Origin: Owenia fusiformis
Lineage: Eukaryota; Annelida; Polychaeta; Sabellida; Oweniidae
Direction: 5' to 3'
Assembly (NCBI GenBank): GCA_903813345.2
Contig: CAIIXF020000012.1
Location: forward strand, 27,852,684 to 27,916,683
DNA length: 64,000 bases
The notes beneath the pieces were generated by a model. It searched no databases. It saw nothing but the letters and a program-made list of their open reading frames with translations, and was not told where the DNA came from. How positions within the stretch are numbered: position 1 is the first letter of the stretch; each line of letters starts with the position of its first letter. This document shows positions 23,301 to 30,138 of the stretch, piece after piece. A program made the translations under genes and the position numbers.

Positions 23301-26300
23301 ATCCATTCGTATTAGAAAAATACGCTAAGAATATTTAATTGTTATGAATATAATTTTATCATGCATGCGACAAATGGATTATTTGTGATAAAGATGCACC
23401 TTTCATCATGAAATGAGTGATTCGTAATTTATTCCCTACCGTCATAACACCCCACCCATTAGTTTGAAACCGGAGTTCTCTGTTGGATCGCATTTTGGAG
23501 CCTTTATATTCGTCGATGCAAATGCATGAATTTCTTACACATTACTCCACAGATAACAGAAAACAATATTACTTATTGTTGAAACACATAATTAAAATAA
23601 ATAAACGAGTATTCTTATTGATGGGAGTTCAGAACTCAATTGATCGCTATCTAGTTGCACAAATGATGCCATTACATACTTTCAGATAATCAAACAAGTA
23701 GATCAAGTACAGTGATTGGAAATGCTGTTCTGCTCTTTGGTGCACTACTATTGATATTACACATTTAGCGGAATGGAGGACAGATTAATGTACAATGTAC
23801 GCGACCAAACTGAAAGCGTTTACAAAATGCCCCTTCAAAATGAGTAAAGGTATATGTGATCTTATCCACCGAACGCAGGGTTCCAGATGTGATCTAAATT
23901 ATACTGTATTTAGTGACATTTGCATTGCTTAATTTATGGCGGATAATTTGTGGTCAATGGAGCTCGAGCTAGGTTGTGATTATAACATTTTTAGTGAGGA
24001 ACAACTGAACAATTCAGTAGGTATGAATACAGAAACGTTTTTAATTTTTTTATATCCCATCCGGAATGTCTTATTAGGCATGTATACAGGGTGGACCAAA
24101 TATGTTATGCATTCTAATTGTGCACTCAAATAATAAAGGTAACATTTTTGCCCACCGTGTAATTTGCTTTTCGCATAATTCAAAGATGTGCAGTCGTGAT
24201 AAGGCCTATCAATATTGAGCTCTCGAACTCACGATGACGATACACATTGTAACATATATGTAGACTCAATGAATCATGTCAGTGTCATCAAGTTATGAGT
24301 AGGCTTATACTCCGTCCTAAAACCTGTAAATGTAAGTTTAAGAATCACCAAAAACAAATGTACACAAAACCGTCCAAAATGTAAACAAACCGGTCCAAGA
24401 TATATTATTCAAACCGTCCAATTATTTTCAAAAATACGTTGTATATATAGAGCTTAGTTATGTAACAAAAAGTCCTGACAAACAGTCTTAACATTGTCAA
24501 TGATTGGTATTGATATGGAGAACTGAATTCAGCAATGATTTTCTCTTAAATCAATTATTGAAAAATATCTGTAAAAAACACGGCCCTTTATGTAATGTTG
24601 ACTGATTGACAATAATCTAATGCGAAAATAATTTATATATATTTTATATAACTATTTTTGTTAACTTTTTTGTTTGTTTTTTAGTACAAGTGTTTTTTGT
24701 TCCTTTTTACCATTTCTTGAGAATGAAATAAAATATCTTTCCGAAGCTTGTTTGAACAAAATAGCATATACAACATTTTCTTAGACTTCCCAATATTAAA
24801 GTTGTACAAAGGAGGTTTTGGTTGATTTAACAAAAAGTATTCAAAAAATTAAAACAAAAAAAACGAAATGGATAAAAACTAAGATAAACCTTTAATTTCA
24901 TCAACATTATACTTTTTTTAAATCAACCAAACTTTCCTTTGTATAATTACAATATTGAGAGACATAAACACGTTGTGTTTATATCATTTTGTTCCAATGA
25001 GGTTCGGATAGATGTTTCATTTCATTCCGAACATATGATACCAAGAACAAAAGAAGTGTCCGATGTGTTTTCTAAAACAATATAGAGAAAGGTATATATA
25101 TCTATTTCAAATTATTGTGTTACCATTCAAAAGATGACCATGCACGACAATGTGTAAAATTTTCAGAATTTTTTGATGACTGGTTTAAGAGAAACGTGTG
25201 TTCAAAAAGTTCGCCATATCGATACCCATCCTTTGTAATTTTTGTGTAACCAGGTAGAAGATGTATTTAGTTTTTCTATACATGTAATTTAGTCAGTAGC
25301 ATGATCTATAGATGGCCGTTACCGTATCTTACCAAAGAACGGGTAGTCAACTATGATCTCGATTCTCGATGTTTATACATGTATTTCAATTGATTTTTGA
25401 GCTACTATAGACTTTATGATTCGTTTGTAATGTGAGAACACCAAGATCATATTAACTCTGTTGCCGCAATCGGTTTATACTGTAATGAGGTAGTAGAGTG
25501 CATGGTACGTTTACCGAAGGAAAGTGTTGTAAGTGTATGGTTATACCACTAAAATGTTATTCAAACATGATAAAATGGATTGCTTTATAAAGCCATTTTA
25601 GAAGTTTATTTTATATATTAGTACTGGATTTGTTTCGTTCCGTTAAATGTGTTAGAATAAAGAATTTGTAATATTACTGGGCTTCATTACGATGTTGAAT
25701 AATAGTTACATGTAGCGTAGCGACACAGGAATACTTTGGTGACATATATATGGTATCTCGATGGCAAATCATTGGTAAATGGTGAATGTTCCCAGTTGAA
25801 GTCAATTGGCGAAGAATACAAGTTCGTCGAGTCTCAACAAGTAGATTCTTAAACAGGATATCGGGCTTGCTTTTTAGTACCTTTTGTTGGTACTATGAAT
25901 ACTACTTCAGCAAAACAACATCAATAAGGTGACCTGAGAACTCATCCCCGGAGATATCGAGTAAACAGCTGATTTCACTATTTCAGTTTTAGCCCATGAC
26001 ACCAGTATTAGACCAGCCAGGCGGCTTTTGAAAGAGGTATTTAAGGGAGATTACCACAAAACAACAACTTAAATGTTTTTCTATGAATTTGTCAAAAAAA
26101 AAATTGTATATTAGTATTCAATTGTAATGTCATATGAGAAATACAATAACGTGTTTATAAACATCGATTTAACATACTTACGATGTCTACATATTGTGTT
26201 AGTTATTTATTAATTAAAAAAACTGAAATAACATTGCATAAAGTAGACCTAAAATAAGCATCGCTTGCTCTTGTCCAGGTGGTCATCGGACGAAGCGGAA

Positions 26301-26349
26301 ATTAAGCTCATTGGACAATCTGATGGATGACATTGGATTACTTGGATGA
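8235..26349 (+). CDS. Secreted VWA-VWA-SRCR-ZP protein (13 exons)
   Basis: Exons, joined by hand: 8235-8304, 10516-10756, 11189-11532, 18683-18949, 19138-19317, 19732-19863, 20245-20416, 20631-20839, 21555-21730, 21987-22372, 22508-22911, 23172-23246, 26279-26349. All have GT-AG borders and total 2727 nt (908 codons plus stop) in one frame. Order: signal peptide (1-23), VWA1 (about 24-218), VWA2 (about 219-411), SRCR (about 412-538), ZP domain (about 539-790), then a furin-type site and an acidic tail. Module borders are all phase 1, as in shuffled extracellular genes. ZP domains polymerise into extracellular filaments, SRCR domains bind ligands and VWA domains mediate metal-dependent adhesion. 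The combination recalls DMBT1-like scavenger or egg-coat proteins but is not identical to one I know. VWA1 and VWA2 could belong to separate genes, but VWA2 has no signal exon of its own. Two minus-strand genes lie in intron 3. Confidence 0.82.
10143..10317. mobile_element. Short MITE-like repeat in intron 1
   Basis: GGCGGGTCCAG near the left end faces CTGGATCCGCC at the right end. The interior carries an 11-base G run and repeated AGGCCCA motifs. Its composition is GC-rich against an AT-rich background, which suggests an inserted element. No target duplication was found. Confidence 0.4.
10516..11532 (+). CDS. Exons 2-3: first VWA domain with intact MIDAS
   Basis: Two exons (10516-10756 and 11189-11532) meet in phase 2 and encode about 195 residues. 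The metal-ion-dependent adhesion site is complete: D-T-S-S-S after the first strand (DxSxS), the Thr of GGSSTNANSAM in the second loop, and Asp in IITDGES in the third. The usual VWA core phrases are present (ADLIIAIDTS, VRVGLITYSD-like, NYVIIITDG, IMAVGLGDG). The module opens with Cys and closes with Cys (TTLCSARQ), as in matrilin- or collagen-type VWA modules. Confidence 0.88.
11759..13080 (-). CDS. Secreted family protein, member A
   Basis: Exons in coding order: 13080-12801, 12701-12453, 12030-11759 (280+249+272 nt), giving 266 residues plus stop, with both introns in phase 1. A signal peptide (MSRTTGFNFLKLFFIFILCF, cut near QTIDCG) is followed by a Cys-Lys-rich stretch (C-G-K-K-G-C-Q-K-C), an N-Y-T glycosylation sequon, a V-T-Y-S-G-I-M-D motif, an 84-residue middle exon and a last exon with E-C-N-F, H-I-I-T-T-R, H-P-A-K and N-T-W-E-A-E-A-W. 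I do not recognise the family. It is secreted, with no membrane span after the signal. It lies antisense in intron 3 of the VWA-SRCR-ZP gene. Intron 1 is only 99 bp. A reversed AATAAA lies at 11728-11733, just past the stop. The ATG at 13080 was chosen because the conserved MxRxTGFNFLKL begins there in both A and B. Confidence 0.85.
13133..13142 (-). promoter_or_regulatory. Candidate TATA-like element of member A
   Basis: On the minus strand CTATTTATGG lies about 53 bp upstream of the ATG. The same motif and the following GCGTTATCGA are kept upstream of member B at about 17977-17986, which supports a shared core promoter. Confidence 0.4.
13151..13542. mobile_element. Decayed mariner-type MITE upstream of member A
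   Basis: The left end (TA)CAGGGTGTTAAAAAGTATG is matched by a worn opposite end, ATACTTTTTAGACACCCCC, near 13523-13542. Tc1/mariner ends of this kind insert at TA. It begins 70 bp upstream of the start codon of A. The same relic, shortened, lies upstream of member B, so it pre-dates the A/B duplication. Confidence 0.5.
13960..14622. other. Spacer between members A and B
   Basis: This 0.66-kb stretch is the junction between the two duplicated units. It contains one MITE (listed separately), a C-rich run near 14060-14070 and no supported exon. Confidence 0.5.
14339..14540. mobile_element. Inverted-repeat MITE between members A and B
   Basis: CCAGAATATATTCTTTCTTT at the left is matched by the reverse complement of the right end (CCAGAATCCGTACCTCCTTC). 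A further shared core (ACCCCCTGC / CCCCCTGC) and an AATCGGG / CCCGATT pair lie inside. It is about 200 bp and non-coding. Confidence 0.5.
14623..17914 (-). CDS. Secreted family protein, member B
   Basis: Exons in coding order: 17914-17635, 17291-17043, 14894-14623 (280+249+272 nt), the same sizes as member A, giving 266 residues. The same landmarks are present: a signal peptide starting MNRATGFNFLKLS, C-G-K-K-A-C-Q-K-C, N-Y-T, the middle exon opening G-R-E-F-V-A-Y-V-K-E-R-F, and a last exon ending T-F-V-T-V-F-F. About 22% of exon 1 and 20% of exon 2 residues differ from A, against about 6% in exon 3. Intron 1 holds a MITE and the 2.1-kb intron 2 holds a mariner element. The upstream in-frame ATG at 17980 is less likely than 17914, because it precedes a duplicated CTGATCCA(A/G)GGAAC motif in what would be the 5' UTR. 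Function unknown. Confidence 0.85.
15104..15192 (+). repeat. Dispersed repeat, about 89 bp, copy 1
   Basis: It runs from GACAATGTGTAAA through GAAACGTGTGTTCAAAAAG to CGATACACATCCTTT and is about 95% identical to 25145-25233. It lies in intron 2 of member B. The family is unknown. Confidence 0.7.
15760..16870 (+). mobile_element. Tc1/mariner element with transposase remnant
   Basis: The ends CAGGGTGGGCCAAAAAAAAC and its reverse complement are flanked by TA (15758-15759 and 16871-16872). The terminal inverted repeats extend about 300 bp. The centre retains only the C-terminal catalytic part of a mariner-type transposase. The element is about 1.1 kb and internally deleted. It sits in intron 2 of member B and is absent from A, so it inserted after the duplication or was lost from A. 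Confidence 0.9.
16160..16359 (+). pseudogene. Mariner transposase fragment
   Basis: A short open stretch reads ...Q-D-I-A-S-Y-H-R-S-Q-E-T..., then W-P-P-N-S-P-D and F-D-Y-H-T-W before a stop. These match the second catalytic Asp block (QDxAxxH) and the third (SPD...DYxxW) of mariner transposases. The N-terminal DNA-binding half and first catalytic block are missing, so no active enzyme is expected. Confidence 0.8.
16938..17040. repeat. Short tandem repeat next to the member B donor site
   Basis: GAAACCATTGAATATCACTT-like units occur four times, arranged as a doubled block of about 55-60 bp each, ending within a few bases of the exon 2 donor (17038-17042). The array lies inside intron 2. Confidence 0.65.
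17378..17617. mobile_element. MITE in intron 1 of member B
   Basis: GCAACTCACTTGTAGCATGT near the left end is repeated as its reverse complement near 17591-17607, with about 40-bp arms ending GAGATTT / AAATCTC. A second inner pair around TGCGCAGCTC / GAGCTGCGCA makes the whole insert strongly foldback. It fills most of the 343-bp intron. Member A, without it, has a 99-bp intron here. Confidence 0.8.
17997..18226. mobile_element. Shortened mariner-type MITE upstream of member B
   Basis: It is the copy of the relic at 13151-13542, starting CAGGGTATTAAAAAGTATGG and ending in ATACTTTTTAGACACCC, with about 160 bp lost from the middle. Similarity to the A flank continues beyond it to about 18640. 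Confidence 0.5.
18226..18682. other. Rest of intron 3, duplicated A/B flank
   Basis: This stretch is similar to 13545-13950, including TAAATACAACG(T)TCGTTTGCTC and TTTGCTCTTACAATTATTCA. It therefore marks the far end of the duplicated unit, which stops about 40 bp before the acceptor of exon 4. Confidence 0.6.
18683..19863 (+). CDS. Exons 4-6: second VWA domain with degenerate MIDAS
   Basis: Three exons (18683-18949, 19138-19317, 19732-19863), all phase 1, encode about 193 residues that align along their length with VWA1 (NLDLIFALD, ARVGVMTYG, NVGVFITTG, ITLLHVDISVG). The metal site is altered: DxSxS is D-G-H-S-S (third position His) and the T-D-G block reads T-T-G-L, losing the Asp. The second-loop Thr is also not evident. 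Like VWA1 it opens with Cys and closes with a Cys-containing motif (EICSAYQ). It is therefore probably structural or metal-independent. Confidence 0.82.
20245..20839 (+). CDS. Exons 7-8: SRCR domain
   Basis: Two exons (20245-20416 and 20631-20839) joined in phase 2 give about 127 residues. SRCR landmarks in order: G-R-L-A-V-N-M-N-G-Q-W-N-S-V-C-D-D-R-W, then A-S-I-V-C, L-D-E-L-S-C, I-R-G-C-S-H-V-D, N-C-N-Q-D-E-A-A-G-I-D-C. The Cys pattern fits one scavenger-receptor Cys-rich domain. It lies between the VWA pair and the ZP domain. Confidence 0.9.
21027..21196. repeat. 29-bp tandem repeat, 6 copies, in intron 8
   Basis: Units read GTTTATGGTAAAGGGTATAC then AGGTTGAGC, nearly identical, with one unit lacking AT in TATGG. 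It is a recent minisatellite between the SRCR and ZP exons with no coding effect. Confidence 0.9.
21555..22911 (+). CDS. Exons 9-11: ZP domain and furin-type site
   Basis: Exons 21555-21730, 21987-22372 and 22508-22911 give about 322 residues. The ZP-N part opens I-V-C-N-S-S-A-M-E-V-C-F-N-I; the linker and ZP-C parts carry many Cys (SCCTVAKNG, NCYF, YCKVCVES, PGCQLL, ETCWGF, NCDTYACDRF, YCDRTCQ) and several N-glycosylation sequons (NVT, NGS, NVS, NYS, NNT). A G-R-K-K-R-D-T motif at about residues 790-796 is the expected consensus cleavage site of ZP proteins. Beyond it R-R-L-K-R-D offers a second basic site. No C-terminal membrane span follows in this exon. Confidence 0.87.
23172..26349 (+). 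CDS. Exons 12-13: C-terminal propeptide, two possible ends
   Basis: Exon 12 (acceptor at 23170-23171) continues in phase 1 with E-Q-E-R-L-D-W-F-G-K. If read through, it stops at 23276-23278, where AATAAA overlaps the stop; the protein would be 895 residues. Alternatively an in-frame donor at 23247 (ACAG|GTGATA) joins exon 13 (26279-26349), which encodes a 23-residue basic tail with R-T-K-R and L-S-S-L-D-N-L-M-D-D-I and then a stop (908 residues). Both endings lack the usual ZP transmembrane segment. Exon 13 rests only on its splice site and frame. Confidence 0.5.
24085..24162. mobile_element. Very short mariner-type MITE
   Basis: TACAGGGTGGACCAAATATG faces a worn reverse complement (CCCACCGTGTAA) only about 80 bp away. 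The motif matches the Tc1/mariner ends elsewhere in the window. Confidence 0.5.
24791..24957. mobile_element. Inverted-repeat element, about 167 bp
   Basis: CAATATTAAAGTTGTACAAA at the left corresponds to the reverse complement of the right end (CAATATTGTAATTATACAAA). GGTTGATTTAA / TTAAATCAACC pairs further in. The centre is A-rich and non-coding. Confidence 0.65.
25145..25233 (+). repeat. Dispersed repeat, about 89 bp, copy 2
   Basis: Near-identical to 15104-15192 and in the same orientation. The flanks differ, so this is a dispersed family rather than part of a larger duplication. Confidence 0.7.
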
Positions 26350-29300
26350 GCACTCTTCAATTAATCATTGATATTGTTTGGTTTAAAACATCTCATATTT
26401 ACAGGAAACTAATTAATTCACTAAAACTGATCGATTTTGTACTGACTTGGGGTCAACATGACCGGTGAGTCGAATGAGAATGATGTCAGAAAGACTTGCA
26501 GATATGTCAAGCGTTTGATCTAAAAGTGAGGCAAAACATGACTAAATGCTCGTCTATTCTATGAACTGTTGATTATTCTTAATTAGGTCAAGAATGGACA
26601 ATCTTGCATATCTTGTATTATTTTGCGAGTACTGTAATCTAACATGAAATTCGAAATTTGTGAACAATACTTTGCACATATCGTCCCATTATTTCCACAT
26701 TGTTATAACTCACTCTTTGCAGGTCTTAAGATAAGTATACTATCTTTCTCAATTTATCACGAGGAATTCATTTCTGAGGACCATTTTAATGGATCTCATC
26801 TCCTTTTGGAGATATCCAGTGCCACATTATTATAAGGGCAAAATGAGGAAAAAACTTTAGGCCCACCTTGTCATATCCGCAGCAGAGCCAATCAGATTAC
26901 ATAATTTTGATCATGTGACTTATAGCTATGATCAGGTGGCTAATAGTTATAACAATGCGGAAATAATGGGACAATCACTTACTAGTATACTTTGTAGGTA
27001 ATTAACAAAGGAGATCATAAATCATGACACTGTGTACATGTAGTACAAACAAAAGAAAGCAGATTTGCACATTATTTGTAAATAAAATAAAAGTTCATTC
27101 AGTGAACTTAATCAATTAGTGACCTGTTATACATTTACCAGTCAAAATGGAACATGAGTAATATTCTGTATAATTAGATGGACAGACTAATGGTATACGG
27201 ACAAAAACAAAATGGAAGTGATTAAAAATTCAGTTTTCAAGGTTATTTTGTTATTTCAAAAACAAGAAACCATAAAAAGAGATGTGTTATATTAATTGTC
27301 CATCAGTTATTTTTGCTCTGCAAGGCTTACATATATACATGATTACCAAAACGAAAAAAGAAGTTTCTAAAAATTACTACTTAGAGTCAGAAGTTATGAA
27401 GCCCCGAGTCTTCAACCTCTAATTTCTCAATATCAGCAAAAATGCAATTATGGCAATGTGGAAATATGGGGACGATATGGCGTTCATGATCAACTATGAA
27501 ACGCTTACTCCCATGGTACTATATATCAAAATGTACCTGTTCATTTTGGGGTTCGATTGATCTAAATCAAATTATGTGGACTCGGGTTACTTTAAGATAT
27601 CAGCGTCCATTAATTGTAACTCGTATTTGCTACCTTTTGGTCACTTCGGAGATGACGGGTACATGTCGACGTTGGAACTATTTTTTACATACATCGCTAT
27701 TTTCGTTATTAAATGAACTCTTCTACTTTATTTTGATACCAAATAATGGCATAATTTGTACCCTAGAAGCAAACCATGGCGTTATTTAGAACAAGTTTAA
27801 CTGTACTAGATGGGGCGGATGGATATTGAACCTTACACCTTTGCACAACTAACTTATAAAAACTTCAACTTTGACAACAATGACATATATTGTTGAAAAT
27901 GCCTGGGATGGGTACGCATGACAATAAAGCTCCATTGTAATGACACCACAGCTAGTTCAGGTGAAAACGTATGGTAATAGTAATAATTGTTACTGTTTGT
28001 TGTTGTTTATAACTCATCTGGTACGTGTGACTTTTTCCCTTGTGTTAAGATGGCTGTTAGTTAGCTGTTAAAGGCCATAAAGGATTGAGTTGATCAAGGG
28101 TTGAGACGACTTGGGTTCAAGTTGACTAAGGGTTGAGATGACTTGGGGTTAACTTGACTAAGGGTTGACTTGACTTGGGGTCGAGTTGACTAAGGGGTGA
28201 GTTGACTTGGGGTCGAGTTGACTAAGGGGTGAGTTGACTTGGGGTCGAGTTGACTAAGGGGTGAGTTGACTTGGGGTCGAGTTGACTAAGGGGTGAGTTG
28301 ACTTGGGGCCGAGTTGACTAAGGGGTGAGTTGACTTGGGTTGAGTTGACTTGGGGTTGAGTTGACCAGCAAGCAATATAACGATGTGATATAAATAAGGT
28401 TGCAGAATATCTTAATATCATATTTATGGTACAATACCATTATTTCTTCTTGATTTCTTGATTGAAATGGCATCACGTGTTTATCTAGTATAAAGATCAT
28501 CTTTAAACCTAGTTCAAGTATTTTGTTTCATTTATCTTTTTTTTATCTATGCTCATACGAAATAACTAATCACTGGGAAATGGTTCGCGAATAAGTGCAA
28601 ACGTTAAATATTTAAGTAAAATATTGCCTTTTCGTGTACATTACTTTTTGATTACATCATTGTAAGATCTCATTAAGATTATCTAGTACTAAGTAAGTTC
28701 GTGTATCGAAGACTGTCAATAAACAGCACACTATTCTCGAACCTCATTTCATTTCATAATAGCATGTGCATACCCACTTTTGCAGATCCCCCGTTGATTT
28801 GCATCACATTTATACCATATCATATTATATGTCTTAGCTTATAATGCTCTTTGAGCCTAGCCAAATTGTATTGTATTGTGCTAACAAATTAATATCATAA
28901 TATACCGTATAATATGGCATTTTTTTATTAATGATTTATTTCCATGTATAACAAACATATAACATACACATGTCTGAGGCTTTTCAGAACTGCATTAAAA
29001 GCCACGAGATGATATAGCATCATATCATGTTTCATATTCTCATCATATATCATATCATGTATTTATCTATCTAAAAACTCAAAACTGTCATCTGACATGT
29101 TCCAATGTCTGGTTATATTCATCTCATCTTCATATTCATCACTGGAATTTGTTTTGCTTACAAATAATTTTTATTTATTACATAAATGAATTTTATCATG
29201 TTTTATTATATTTTTCATTCCTAGACAACGCCGTTAAACGGCAGTAAACCGTATCAATAATTAACTGAAATATCGGGAACAAAAAACCTGTGAAGAAAAA

Positions 29301-30000
29301 CACGAAGATTAACAGTAATATATTGCATTTGATACAAAGTTAAATGTCGTTATAAAAACTATCATAGTGTATTATTTGGAATGTATTTACACACTGTAGT
29401 AATTATATATTATTATTACCACCTTGCCGGGCCAGTTCTAGGGGTTTTAGTGCTAGTTTAGAAGGCATTCATTTTACTATATCGACCTGAGTAGTATGTG
29501 ACCTCAAAGTGGAGGTCAATATTGCCGGTCAAGAATGTAATTAATGACCGGCAATTTCCCCGGGAAATTAGATATCGTTCAGTGCGTAAGATGTTCTTGC
29601 TGTTTCAGTCGTGGTCATTAATGGTGGTGATAATACAAATAACGTTATTTCTTCGCCCCTCGGTCCAATATTTCACTATATTGCCTTTCAAAATGACGTA
29701 ATTGTACTATCAATTACGCTACACGTTTCTTGGCTATCGTTAGGCATCCAGGATGTCAATCCTCAGGCAAGTTGAAACTTTTGAATGATATATAAGTGAA
29801 ACGTGCAACTTGTTTTTGGACGTATTTTTCTTAAGACATTATCATTATGAATGCATTTTCTAGATTATTTTCTTTTATTTATATATATTATCTTATTTGT
29901 TACATGGTCAAATATGTTTATATACCAATAAATGGAATGATTTTGCTTCGTTTTTTTAACATGCAAAATGCAGTATAATGATATAAAATAAGCAGATATG
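26350..30000. other. Intergenic stretch between the ZP gene and member C
   Basis: I see no supported exon. It holds a 32-bp minisatellite and a repeated module around CCACATTGTTATAAC (near 26690, in reverse near 26950, and diverged near 27450). The remainder is AT-rich simple sequence. Confidence 0.5.
28085..28363. repeat. 32-bp GTTGACT minisatellite, about 8 copies
   Basis: The unit GTTGACTAAGGGGTGA-GTTGACTTGGGGTCGA is repeated head to tail. The core copies are almost identical and the left edge is degenerate. It is not a CRISPR: there are no unique spacers and the context is eukaryotic. Confidence 0.9.
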
Positions 30001-30058
30001 ATTGGCTATAAACAAATTGTATATACCACATGATAACATCGGCTTTATATGATTGGCT
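30001..30058 (+). promoter_or_regulatory. Candidate promoter region of member C
   Basis: Two copies of GATTGGCT (inverted CCAAT box) at about 30000 and 30051 flank a TATATA at 30020-30025. The start codon follows at 30139. Motif and position only. Confidence 0.3.
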
Positions 30059-30138
30059 GCATGGTTGTCCCATATTCTTGGCTAGTGTTATTAATATAAC
30101 CATTTGCATATGCATCGTTGGCATATCATCTAGGCATC

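Larger units (their letters stand above)
23279..26278. other. Last intron or 3' flank of the ZP gene
   Basis: No further exon was recognised. The stretch holds two small inverted-repeat elements and one copy of a dispersed 89-bp repeat, listed separately. Confidence 0.45.
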
